This document shows, piece after piece, positions 32,804 to 40,989 of a stretch of 64,000 bases of DNA (positions within the stretch are counted from its first letter, which is position 1; the number at the start of each line of letters is the position of its first letter). The translations under genes were made by a program, and so were the position numbers. Source of the DNA: Ruegeria_C sp040830705 (GTDB taxonomy: Bacteria; Pseudomonadota; Alphaproteobacteria; Rhodobacterales; Rhodobacteraceae). The DNA lies in the NCBI GenBank assembly GCA_040830705.1, contig JBFOME010000002.1:124001-188000 (forward strand), read 5' to 3'. Under the pieces are notes generated by a model. The model had not been told where the DNA came from, did not search any database, and was given only the letters and a program-made list of their open reading frames with translations.

Positions 32804-33817
32804 ATGCTCCCTGACCTGACCGACCTGTCCGAATTTCGTAACGCGCTGGTGCAGGCGCCGGGTCCCGATGCCGAAGCGTTGCGTGCAGCCCAGGTGCGCA
32901 ATGGCCAATTGACCAAACCCCCCGGTGCTTTGGGTCGGTTGGAGGACCTGGCGATCTGGTATGCAGGCTGGCGCGGTGATGCGCGGCCAGTGATCGGAGC
33001 GCCGCAATTGGTCGTGTTTGCCGGCAATCACGGGGTCACAGCGCAGGGCGTTTCCGCCTTTCCCGCCGAAGTGACCGAGCAGATGGTTCTGAACTTCCAG
33101 CATGGCGGCGCTGCGATCAACCAGCTTGCCCGCGCCGCGGGTGCCCGCATGGATGTTCGCGCGCTGGAACTGGATCGGCCCACGGAGGACTTCACCAAAG
33201 GTCCGGCGATGAGCGAGACTGATCTGCTGGATGCCTTGCGGACAGGTTGGCTGGCCGTAGACCCCTCGGCGGACTTGTTGGTGGTGGGTGAGATGGGCAT
33301 CGGCAACACCACACCGGCGGCGGCTCTGGCCTGCGCGCTTTATGGGGGAGAGGCCGCCGACTGGACCGGGCGCGGCACCGGGGTGGACGATGCGGGGCTG
33401 GCTAACAAGGCGCGTGTGGTTGGCGAAGGCGTTGCGCTGCACGGCAAGACAGATGACGGACTTGAGCTTTTGCGCTGCCTTGGTGGCCGCGAGATAGCGG
33501 CGATGGCCGGAGCGATTGCGGCTGCGCGGGTGCTACGTATTCCGGTCATTCTGGATGGATTCATCTGCACCGCTGCTGCGGCGTGCCTGGCGCGTGTCTC
33601 GGAAACCGCGTTGGATCATGCCGTCGCGGGGCACCAAAGCGCCGAAAGCGCCCATGCGCGACTGCTGCAGAAGCTGGGCAAAGAGCCGCTTCTGTCGCTG
33701 GGTCTGCGGCTGGGCGAGGGTTCGGGCGGGGCGCTTGCGATCAACATCCTGAAATCGGCGGTGGCCTGCCATTCCGGTATGGCCACTTTTGCCGAGGCAG
33801 GTGTCGCCGACGGTTAA
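32804..33817 (+). CDS. cobT: Nicotinate-nucleotide--dimethylbenzimidazole phosphoribosyltransferase
   Basis: CobT makes alpha-ribazole phosphate, the lower base of vitamin B12. The 337-residue protein has the family motifs KPPGALGRLE, FAGNHGVTAQGVSAFP, GEMGIGNTTPA and the C-terminal GLRLGEGSGGA, whose Glu is the catalytic base. GAGG lies upstream of ATG 32804. Together with divergent cobS this gives two nucleotide-loop assembly genes; cobU/cobP is not in the window. Confidence 0.96.
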   Translation: MLPDLTDLSEFRNALVQAPGPDAEALRAAQVRNGQLTKPPGALGRLEDLAIWYAGWRGDARPVIGAPQLVVFAGNHGVTAQGVSAFPAEVTEQMVLNFQHGGAAINQLARAAGARMDVRALELDRPTEDFTKGPAMSETDLLDALRTGWLAVDPSADLLVVGEMGIGNTTPAAALACALYGGEAADWTGRGTGVDDAGLANKARVVGEGVALHGKTDDGLELLRCLGGREIAAMAGAIAAARVLRIPVILDGFICTAAAACLARVSETALDHAVAGHQSAESAHARLLQKLGKEPLLSLGLRLGEGSGGALAINILKSAVACHSGMATFAEAGVADG

Positions 33818-33826
33818 GCCAGCGGC

Positions 33827-35707
33827 TCAGGCCGATTTCTTGGCGTGTTCCTCGGCCAACTCCAACAGCGCGGTTTCCAGATTGCGCTGCAATTCGGTCG
33901 AGCGCGCGATATATTCGGGGTTTTCGCTGGCCGACACGCCGGGTTTCCACAACGGAGCCAACTCGCGCAGCGATCCGCGGTCGTGGTGATAGAAGGTCTG
34001 CTCGGCCCCGGCGGCTTCGAACTCGGACAGCCCGACATTCTCAAGGACATAGCGCCCGGCACGTAGCGAACTGTCGAACATCTCGCGTACGATGTCGCTG
34101 GCCCCAGCTTGGTAGAGCTCATAGACGTGGTTGCGGTCATAGGCCCGCGCGACAATGTGCAGGTCGGGCCGTTGCCGGCGGGCATAGGCGACCAGTTTGG
34201 TGACCTCTTCGCGGTCATCCATCGCGGCGACCAGCACCTTGGCCTTGGCCAGCCCCGCGGCCTTGAGCAGTTCGGGCCGGGTCGGATCGCCTAGAAAACC
34301 CTTGTAGCCAAAGCGCCGCATCAACTGGATGGTCTCCATATCCGTGTCCAGCACCACGGTCTTGAAACCGCTGGCCTGTACCAGCCGGTTCACGATCTGC
34401 CCGAACCGCCCGATCCCGGCGATGATGATCGGGCCTTCTTCGTCGATCTTGTCGGGTTCATGTTGCGGCGTGTGGTCGCGCATGTTCTTGGACAGCAGAT
34501 CGTAGATGATGAACAGCAACGGTGTGATCAGCATGGTCAGGGCGATGATCATCAGCAGCTTTTGTTGCAGCGCAGGCGGGACCACGTTGTGCTGTGCCGA
34601 AAAGGCCAGCAGCACGAAACCAAACTCGCCCGCCTGCGCCAGTCCGAGCGTGAACAGCCACCTGTCGCGCCCACGCAGCTTGAACGCCCGCCCCACCACA
34701 TAAAGGATGATCCCCTTGGCCAGAATGACCAGCAGCGCGAGCCCGATCAGGTCCAGCGGGTCGCGGAAGAACAGATTGAAGTTGATGCCCGCCCCGACAG
34801 TGATGAAAAAGAGCCCCAGGAACAGCCCCTTGAATGGTTCCAGATCACTCTCCAGCTCGTGCCGGAATTCCGAGTTGGCCAGCACCACACCCGCCAGAAA
34901 CGAGCCCAGGGCCGGGGACAGCCCGACCAGCGACATCAGGAACGAGATACCGACCACGATAACCAGCGCCAGCGCCGTATACATCTCGCGCAGACGGGTG
35001 GAGTGGATATAGCGAAAGACTGGTCGCGTAAGGTAGATCCCTGCCAGCACCACAGAGGCCACGGCGCCAATGGTCACCAGTGTAACTGCCCATCCAGGCA
35101 GACCGGCCACCAGCGATAGAGTTTCGCCATGATGGTTGCCGTGATCCGGGTCGCCGATGATGATCGAGCCATCGCTGCTTAGATGCGGCATTGCCTCCAT
35201 CGCCAGTAGCGGAAGGAAGGCCAGGATCGGTATCACGGCAATGTCCTGCGTCAACAAGACCGAGAACGTGGCCCTCCCGCCATTGGTCTGCATCAGTCCC
35301 TTTTCGGAGAGAGTTTGCAACACGATCGCCGTCGAGGAGAGCGACAGGGTTAACCCAACAGCCAGCGCAATCGTCCAGGGTTGCCCCGCAAACATGGCCA
35401 CCGCCATCACCGCCAGGGTCGAAACGCCCACTTGCAACCCGCCCAACCCGATCAGCCGGTCGCGCATGTCCCAAAGCGCCTTGGGTTCCAGTTCCAGCCC
35501 GATCAGGAACAACATCATGACCACGCCAAACTCGGCCACATGTTGCAATTCCTCGGTTTCGGCGCCAACCAGGCCCAGTACCGGGCCGATCACGATGCCC
35601 GCCGCCAGGTATCCCAGCACCGAGCCCAGCCCCAACCGCGCCGAAAGCGGTACGGCGATCACGGCCGCTGCCAGATAGATCGTGGCCTGATAAAGGAAGT
35701 TTTCCAT
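33827..35707 (-). CDS. CPA2 monovalent cation:proton antiporter (KefB/KefC-like)
   Basis: The 626-residue protein has a membrane part of about 12 helices (residues 5-400) with the CPA2 motif LSSTAIVLQTL and LLTQDIAV, followed by a cytoplasmic TrkA-N (RCK) domain starting IIIAGIGRFGQIV, the GxGxxG dinucleotide-binding fold. KefB/KefC export potassium in response to electrophiles and are held closed by glutathione. No ancillary kefF/kefG gene is nearby. The ATG is at 35707; the Lrp gene ends 16 bases upstream of it and is on the same strand. Confidence 0.92.
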   Translation of the reverse strand: MENFLYQATIYLAAAVIAVPLSARLGLGSVLGYLAAGIVIGPVLGLVGAETEELQHVAEFGVVMMLFLIGLELEPKALWDMRDRLIGLGGLQVGVSTLAVMAVAMFAGQPWTIALAVGLTLSLSSTAIVLQTLSEKGLMQTNGGRATFSVLLTQDIAVIPILAFLPLLAMEAMPHLSSDGSIIIGDPDHGNHHGETLSLVAGLPGWAVTLVTIGAVASVVLAGIYLTRPVFRYIHSTRLREMYTALALVIVVGISFLMSLVGLSPALGSFLAGVVLANSEFRHELESDLEPFKGLFLGLFFITVGAGINFNLFFRDPLDLIGLALLVILAKGIILYVVGRAFKLRGRDRWLFTLGLAQAGEFGFVLLAFSAQHNVVPPALQQKLLMIIALTMLITPLLFIIYDLLSKNMRDHTPQHEPDKIDEEGPIIIAGIGRFGQIVNRLVQASGFKTVVLDTDMETIQLMRRFGYKGFLGDPTRPELLKAAGLAKAKVLVAAMDDREEVTKLVAYARRQRPDLHIVARAYDRNHVYELYQAGASDIVREMFDSSLRAGRYVLENVGLSEFEAAGAEQTFYHHDRGSLRELAPLWKPGVSASENPEYIARSTELQRNLETALLELAEEHAKKSA

Positions 35708-35723
35708 GTCGGTCCTTTCGCGG

Positions 35724-36179
35724 TCAGGTCGGCAGCGGCGCGTCGCGCTTGAGCTGATCCATTACGATCTGGCTCTGCACGCGGGCTACCGCAGGATGGG
35801 GCAGGATGACCTCGTGAAGCAAGCTGTTCAAGGCGGGCAGGTCCGCGCAATAGACCTGCAGGAGATAATCCGCCTCTCCGGTCATCGTCCATGCGCTGAT
35901 AATCTCCGGCCTGGTGTTCACCATGCGGGCAAACCCAGCCGACTGATCCGGACCGTGGGTGCTCAGTTGCACCTGAACGAAACCCTGAACGTGCAACCCC
36001 AGCCGCCCGGGGTCGAGCCGGGCCGCATAGCCGGTAATGTACCCTTCGCTCTCCAGCCGCTGTCGGCGCCGCCCGGCTTGGCTGGGCGAAAGGTTCAGCA
36101 ACTCTCCCAATTGGTGGGCGGTCAGGTGGGCATCTTTTTGCAAGGCAGAAAGCAGGCGGCAGTCCGTGTCATCCAGCAT
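35724..36179 (-). CDS. Lrp/AsnC-family transcriptional regulator
   Basis: The 151-residue protein has an N-terminal helix-turn-helix (DDTDCRLLSALQKDAHLTAHQLGELLNLSPSQAGRRRQRLESEGYI) and a C-terminal RAM domain (VQVQLSTHG, TGEADYLLQVYCADLPAL) that binds amino acids. It is divergent from hppD across a 149-base region with a 12-base perfect palindrome (36245-36256), so regulation of tyrosine breakdown by an aromatic amino acid is likely. AAAGGTGA precedes ATG 36179; the open frame upstream of it is rejected. Confidence 0.93.
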   Translation of the reverse strand: MLDDTDCRLLSALQKDAHLTAHQLGELLNLSPSQAGRRRQRLESEGYITGYAARLDPGRLGLHVQGFVQVQLSTHGPDQSAGFARMVNTRPEIISAWTMTGEADYLLQVYCADLPALNSLLHEVILPHPAVARVQSQIVMDQLKRDAPLPT

Positions 36180-36244
36180 ATGCGTCACCTTTTCGTTTTT
36201 TCTTAGGGTAGCGCGTGAACTCCGCATGAAAAGGGGGAATGAGC

Positions 36245-36256
36245 CGCAAATTTGCG
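36245..36256. promoter_or_regulatory. Palindrome in the lrp-hppD divergent region
   Basis: CGCAAATTTGCG is a perfect 12-base palindrome 66 bases from the regulator start and 73 from hppD. A weaker related copy (ATTTGC...GCGAAT) follows at about 36283-36298. Lrp-type regulators often bind sites like this. Confidence 0.55.
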
Positions 36257-36328
36257 CAGAAACAGCGCGGTGTCCGGCGTATATTTGCCATAGCGAATGG
36301 AAACTCAGCAATAATTTGGAGACGCGCC

Positions 36329-37423
36329 TTGGGTCCTTTCCCTCATAATGCCCCGAAATCGGTCATCAGTGACGAAAACCCCGCCGGCACAGACGGGTTC
36401 GAATTTGTCGAATTTGCCCATCCTGAACCGCAGGAATTGCGCGATATCTTCACCCGCATGGGCTATGCGCTGACCGGCCGCCACAAGAGCAAGGATATCG
36501 AGCTTTGGCAGCAGGGCGATGTCACCTACATCCTAAATGCCGAACCGGGCAGCTTTGCCGCGCGTTTCGTCGAGGATCACGGGCCGTGCGCCCCGTCGAT
36601 GGGGTGGCGCGTGGTCGATGCGCAGGCCGCCTATGACCACGCGGTGGCAAATGGCGCCGAACCCTATGACGCAGATGACAAGACCATGGATGTGCCTGCG
36701 ATCAAGGGTATCGGGGGCTCGCTGATCTATTTCATCGATCAGTATTACGACACCTCGCCCTACAATGCTGAGTTCGACTGGCTGACCCAGTCCAAACCGC
36801 GGGGCGACGGGTTCTTCTATCTCGACCACCTGACCCACAATGTCTTCAAGGGCAATATGGACACGTGGTTCCGGTTCTACGAGACGCTGTTCAACTTCCG
36901 CGAAATCCGATTCTTCGATATTCAGGGCAAGTTTACCGGGCTTTATAGCCGTGCATTGACCTCGCCTTGTGGCCGTATCCGTATTCCGATCAACGAAGAT
37001 CGGGGCGAGACCGGGCAGATCGTGTCTTATCTGAAGAAGTACAAGGGCGAGGGTATCCAGCATATCGCAGTGGGGTCCGACGACATCTACGCTTCGACCG
37101 ATGCAATTGCTGCGAAGGGCCTGAAATTCATGCCCGGCCCGAACGAGACCTACTATGACATGTCTTATGACCGCGTGTCGGGTCATGACGAGCCCAAGGA
37201 CCGGATGATGAAGCACGGCATTCTAATCGACGGTGAGGGGGTCGTGGATGGCGGCGAGACGCGCATCCTGCTGCAGATCTTTTCGAAAACCGTGATCGGG
37301 CCGATCTTCTTCGAGTTCATCCAGCGCAAGGGTGATGACGGTTTCGGCGAGGGGAACTTCCAAGCGCTCTTTGAATCCATCGAACGCGAGCAGATCGAAG
37401 CGGGCGAAATCGCCGCCGAGTAA
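36329..37423 (+). CDS. hppD: 4-hydroxyphenylpyruvate dioxygenase
   Basis: HPPD converts 4-hydroxyphenylpyruvate to homogentisate in tyrosine breakdown, using iron and oxygen. The 364-residue protein has the family's two vicinal-chelate domains and iron ligands in HLTHNVFKG, QHIAVGSDD and, at the end, FFEFIQRKG (Glu). The start is TTG 36329, with GGAGA six bases before it; the first in-frame ATG is too far inside to be right. The divergent Lrp gene likely controls it. A GC-rich hairpin follows the stop. Confidence 0.95.
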   Translation: MGPFPHNAPKSVISDENPAGTDGFEFVEFAHPEPQELRDIFTRMGYALTGRHKSKDIELWQQGDVTYILNAEPGSFAARFVEDHGPCAPSMGWRVVDAQAAYDHAVANGAEPYDADDKTMDVPAIKGIGGSLIYFIDQYYDTSPYNAEFDWLTQSKPRGDGFFYLDHLTHNVFKGNMDTWFRFYETLFNFREIRFFDIQGKFTGLYSRALTSPCGRIRIPINEDRGETGQIVSYLKKYKGEGIQHIAVGSDDIYASTDAIAAKGLKFMPGPNETYYDMSYDRVSGHDEPKDRMMKHGILIDGEGVVDGGETRILLQIFSKTVIGPIFFEFIQRKGDDGFGEGNFQALFESIEREQIEAGEIAAE

Positions 37424-37433
37424 TGGGAGGGCA

Positions 37434-37467
37434 GGCGGGCCGCGAGAGTGGCCCGCCCGATTGTTTT
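37434..37467 (+). terminator. Probable terminator of hppD
   Basis: GGCGGGCC (37434-37441) and GGCCCGCC (37450-37457) form an 8-base-pair stem with an eight-base loop. A T-rich stretch (ATTGTTTT) follows after two bases. Confidence 0.7.
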
Positions 37468-37526
37468 CAGCCGATCTAAACTTAGACTGGAAGCGCTTTG
37501 GGCGTCCTTCGGGTTAGCCCGGCAAG

Positions 37527-37958
37527 TTACGTGTTGAGCCGCTTTTTCATGAACCATCGGCTGTGATTTTCCGGGTGGTAGCCCGGAGTGTTCTGCAAGG
37601 TACCGAAATCGGAATACCCAAGCCGCCGATAGAATGCGTGCGCCTCGGGGTTTGATGTATCCAGCCATGCTCCGTGGCAGCCGATCTCACGGCCCTTGTC
37701 CTCGGCAGCCTGCATCAGGCGGCGGCCCATGCCTTGACCGCGCAGGGCATCATCGACCCAAAGCGTCTTGACCAGCAGCCAGCCATAAGAGGTCGAAGCG
37801 GTCAGACCGGCCAGCAACCGTCCATCCGGCGCACGTTCTTCCAACACGAAAGAGCTGTTCTCGGATTGTGTATTTGTAACGGCCAGTGACGCGAGCAGCG
37901 CGGCCTCGATCTCTGCCGCGACCTGATCTGCCTGCGGATTCGGCACGCGCAAGATCAT
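37527..37958 (-). CDS. GNAT-family N-acetyltransferase
   Basis: The 143-residue protein has the acetyl-CoA block LWVDDALRGQGMGRRLMQAAE and then a YRRLGYSDFGTLQ end, typical of GNAT proteins. Substrate unknown. Its ATG overlaps the stop of the large membrane protein upstream by four bases (ATGA), so it is translationally coupled to it. This pairing is the main clue to its role: it might modify a component of the same assembly. Confidence 0.85.
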   Translation of the reverse strand: MILRVPNPQADQVAAEIEAALLASLAVTNTQSENSSFVLEERAPDGRLLAGLTASTSYGWLLVKTLWVDDALRGQGMGRRLMQAAEDKGREIGCHGAWLDTSNPEAHAFYRRLGYSDFGTLQNTPGYHPENHSRWFMKKRLNT

Positions 37959-40069
37959 CCCTTGGGCATCTTCAATGTCAGGTTGCGCCCGCTTTTCTGA
38001 TAGCGCAGTTCGCTGTCGCCGATGGCGACGATTCGTCCGCCATCGATCCGATCACCGATCTTGACCTTCTTGTAGCGTCCGTTTGACATCCGCACCAGCG
38101 CGCGGCGGTTCGAGGGGGTGCCGAATACTCCGATCAAGCTTATCTTGCGCAAGCTGATCGCATTCTTGACCGTCGCCTGTCGTGCCACCGAGGTTGGCGA
38201 GGGGCGGCTGGGTTTGACCACCCTGGGCGCAACCGTCTTGACCTGTGTCCTCTGATCAAGATTGGCCAGAGAGCCGAGATTGGCGCTCTGCTGCCTGTTG
38301 CTGGCCAGTCCCTGCGGTCGCACGCGCGGACGCGGGATCGGGTCGACCAACTCGACCGAGGCGACGATTTCGTCGACCTGTTCCTGTATCTTCAACGTGT
38401 CGGGTCGCGCCTTTGGGCGGATGCCGGACAATTCGGCGATCGACCTGCCACCCAGCCGGGCGCGTTCGTTCAGTTCTTGCAGGTTGTCCGGGCGCGGGCG
38501 CGGGCGCTTCTGGGCCAGCACCTCGCGGGTTTCATCAACCTCGGGTTCCGCCGCAAACCGCAGCGGCGTTTCGGGGGGTACCGTGGGCGGCTTGCCCAGA
38601 TATATCAGAATGCCGTCGGGGCTGAGGGTGCCCTCGGGGGTTGGCCTGACCAGACCACGCTCGTCCAGATCGAACGCCGCCGCCGCTATGGGGGGGGCTG
38701 TTTGAGCCTCGGCCCGGGGGTCGGTATCGTATTGCGACGCAGGCGGAAGGGCGACCGGGTCCTGCGACAGGTTGGTCCGGTCAATGGACGCGACATAGAG
38801 ATCGTCGAGCGTCGCCGGTGCGGGCGCGACAGGCCCGTCGGGCGACCCGGACCAGAGACCCGTTTCCTCGTAGAGTTCCTGAATGTCGAAAACCTCCGGC
38901 AGGGGGGTATCAACCGTTTGCAGGTGTTCGTCAGCCAGCGCGTCGAGAACGGCCGTATCGGTGTCGCTCAGCGCGGGAACCTCGGTCGGCGCGGGTAGGG
39001 CGTCAATCAGGTCGGCAATGGCCTCTTCGGTTTCCGTGGGTGTCTGTGCGGCGATCGCGGTCGCATCATTGTCGAGCGGTTCCTCCGTCGCGATGTCCGC
39101 CTCGTCCGGCTGATCTGGCGCCGGCTGTGTGTCGGTGGCGACAACCGTGTCGGGTTCGGACCGGAACAGGCCGCTGACTGGCCCCTCCAGAAACAGCGTC
39201 GCCCAAAGTCCAACCAACACAAGAACAACCAGCAATACCAGCGTCATGATCAGACCCAGACGGCGCGGCTTGGTCGATTGGGCGTTTTGTATGGGCTCCG
39301 GCGTTGGGGCGGCATCGGGGGATGGCAGTTCGGTCGGTCCTGGCGTGGTGACTTCAGGCGCGCGCCGCTGGTCTGGACTGATGGGAGCAGTGGCCTCTAT
39401 CACCGCTTCCGCCTCAACCTGCCCGGGCTCGGGTGTCTCCGGCTGCGCTAGGGTGATTTCAGTGGCAGGAGCGGGATCAGACGAGACGCTGCTTTCTTCC
39501 ACATCCGGCGCGGGGTCAGGCAGCTCGGCAGGGCCGATATCGACCACCACGCTGGCATCGGTTTCGACGGCCTCGCTTCCGGTCCAGCCCTGCGCTGTTT
39601 GTGACAGACCAAAGAAGGGCTCGCCGGGAAAGTCGCTTTCGCGCGGGGCGGCCACAAAACTGACGGGTGCGAACCCGTTCTCAGCTGCAAAGCTTTCCGC
39701 TTCGGCGAGGGTTTCGCGGGCCACGGCGGCGATATGGGTGATCTCGCCCTCGGGGGCGGTGTCATAAACCAACTCGTCAATGTCATAGGGTGTGGCACTG
39801 TCCACGGCACCTTCGATGAGATGCATCAGTGCTTCGCCCGTAAAGCCGCCGGTCTGGACTTTGAGATACCTGATCTGGTCGTCCGGCAGAACCAGTTTGC
39901 ACAGAATATCCGGTTCAAGTTGCAGCGCCTTGCTGCGCAACGCTGCAAGCTCGCCGCTCAGATCCGGGCTGTCCAGCGCAACCTGACCCACCATATGCCA
40001 GCCGCCGGCGATCCGGTGCAGGAGGGAGATGCCCTCAAAGGACAATGACAGCGCAAAGGCGGGTTTCAT
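37955..40069 (-). CDS. Large inner-membrane protein resembling a GspL/PilM-GspC/PilP fusion
   Basis: This 704-residue protein has three parts. Residues 1-145 look like the cytoplasmic start of GspL/PilM: LVLPDDQIRYLKVQ, then YDIDELVYDTAPEGEITHIAAV and an AESFAAENGF helix. A Pro/Glu/Ala-rich linker leads to one membrane helix (about 271-294). A long, disordered periplasmic segment follows and then a C-terminal domain (about 637-704) with LIGVFGTPSNRRALVRM...KKVKIGDRIDGGRIVAIGDSELRY, which resembles the GspC/PilP homology region. The likeness is my inference from motifs. No other secretion or pilus gene lies near. ATG 40069 starts the conserved part. Confidence 0.6.
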   Translation of the reverse strand: MKPAFALSLSFEGISLLHRIAGGWHMVGQVALDSPDLSGELAALRSKALQLEPDILCKLVLPDDQIRYLKVQTGGFTGEALMHLIEGAVDSATPYDIDELVYDTAPEGEITHIAAVARETLAEAESFAAENGFAPVSFVAAPRESDFPGEPFFGLSQTAQGWTGSEAVETDASVVVDIGPAELPDPAPDVEESSVSSDPAPATEITLAQPETPEPGQVEAEAVIEATAPISPDQRRAPEVTTPGPTELPSPDAAPTPEPIQNAQSTKPRRLGLIMTLVLLVVLVLVGLWATLFLEGPVSGLFRSEPDTVVATDTQPAPDQPDEADIATEEPLDNDATAIAAQTPTETEEAIADLIDALPAPTEVPALSDTDTAVLDALADEHLQTVDTPLPEVFDIQELYEETGLWSGSPDGPVAPAPATLDDLYVASIDRTNLSQDPVALPPASQYDTDPRAEAQTAPPIAAAAFDLDERGLVRPTPEGTLSPDGILIYLGKPPTVPPETPLRFAAEPEVDETREVLAQKRPRPRPDNLQELNERARLGGRSIAELSGIRPKARPDTLKIQEQVDEIVASVELVDPIPRPRVRPQGLASNRQQSANLGSLANLDQRTQVKTVAPRVVKPSRPSPTSVARQATVKNAISLRKISLIGVFGTPSNRRALVRMSNGRYKKVKIGDRIDGGRIVAIGDSELRYQKSGRNLTLKMPKG

Positions 40070-40160
40070 GTTTCGGCGATACCGTCCAGCTCGATTCTGC
40101 CGCCGAAGAGGTGGCCTGCGCGACGAGTTTAAAGCAGGTTCATGCCGAGGGAAAGAAAAA

Positions 40161-40189
40161 GCCCCTCGTGGCCTCTTGCCAAGCGGGGC
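40161..40189 (-). terminator. Possible leader terminator upstream of the large membrane protein
   Basis: GCCCCTCGTGGC (40161-40172) pairs imperfectly with GCCAAGCGGGGC (40178-40189). Reading the minus strand, the stem is followed by TTTTTCTTT, about 90 bases before the ATG at 40069. No minus-strand gene lies upstream, so it may be an attenuator or the end of an RNA. Confidence 0.4.
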
Positions 40190-40233
40190 ATCGCGTACCC
40201 ATCTAATATGCCGGATCAAGAGGAGAGAGAGCC

Positions 40234-40932
40234 TTGAGAACATTGGTTTTTCTGACGGCCATGCTGGTGGCCGTGACCGCCGGGATGGCGCATGCGGATG
40301 AGCGTCGCATTTCCGTGACAGGCACGGGAACTGTGGCTGCGGCACCTGATATGGCGACCGTGACCCTTGGGGTCAGTCATCAGGCCGATACCGCGCAAGA
40401 GGCGATGGATCAGACTTCGCAAGCGATGGCGTTGGTGCTGGAGCGGCTGTCGGGGCTGGGCATCGACAAGAGCGATATTCAGACCCAGAACCTGTCACTG
40501 CATCCGATCTGGAACACGATCATCAATCGCGAGACACAACAGCAGGAACGCGAATTGACCGGTTTCGCCGCCTCGAACCTTGTGCTGGTGCGGGTGCGCG
40601 ATCTGGACAGTCTGGGTCAGACGCTGAGCGCCGTGGTGGCTGATGGCAGCAATGAGATGCGCGGGCTTAACTTTTCGGTCAGCGATCCCGAGCCCTTGTT
40701 GGAACGTGCCCGAACCGCGGCCGTGAAGGACGCGATGGACAAGGCTGGGCAACTCGCCGAGGCGGCGGGTGTCACGCTAGGCGAGGTGGTCTCGATCAAC
40801 GAACATGGGGGCAATGGCCGCCCGATGATGGCGCGTGCCGAATTTGCGGCCGATGCAGGCAGCGTTCCGATCGAGGCAGGCGAGGTCAGCTTTAGCAACT
40901 CGGTCTCGATGGTGTTTGCCATCGGCGAATAA
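40234..40932 (+). CDS. SIMPL-domain (DUF541) periplasmic protein
   Basis: A 232-residue protein with a signal peptide (MRTLVFLTAMLVAVTAGMAHA cut before DERR) and a SIMPL domain: ISVTGTGTVAAAPDMATVTLGV and QTQNLSLHPIW, then FAASNLVLVRVRDLDSLGQTL. The function of SIMPL proteins is poorly known; some are linked to oxidative stress or to membrane vesicles. The start is TTG 40234 with AGGAGAG seven bases upstream; the first ATG is nine codons later and would remove most of the signal peptide. A hairpin follows the stop. Confidence 0.88.
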   Translation: MRTLVFLTAMLVAVTAGMAHADERRISVTGTGTVAAAPDMATVTLGVSHQADTAQEAMDQTSQAMALVLERLSGLGIDKSDIQTQNLSLHPIWNTIINRETQQQERELTGFAASNLVLVRVRDLDSLGQTLSAVVADGSNEMRGLNFSVSDPEPLLERARTAAVKDAMDKAGQLAEAAGVTLGEVVSINEHGGNGRPMMARAEFAADAGSVPIEAGEVSFSNSVSMVFAIGE

Positions 40933-40945
40933 GTCCGAACAAGCG

Positions 40946-40973
40946 CTGCGGGCTTTGCAAGGAAAGCCCGCAG
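40946..40973. terminator. Hairpin between SIMPL gene and metY
   Basis: CTGCGGGCTTT (40946-40956) and AAAGCCCGCAG (40963-40973) form a perfect 11-base-pair stem with a six-base loop between two convergent genes. Outer bases GAACA/TGTTC extend it. There is no T-run. Confidence 0.6.
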
Positions 40974-40989
40974 AATGTTCCTGAAAACG

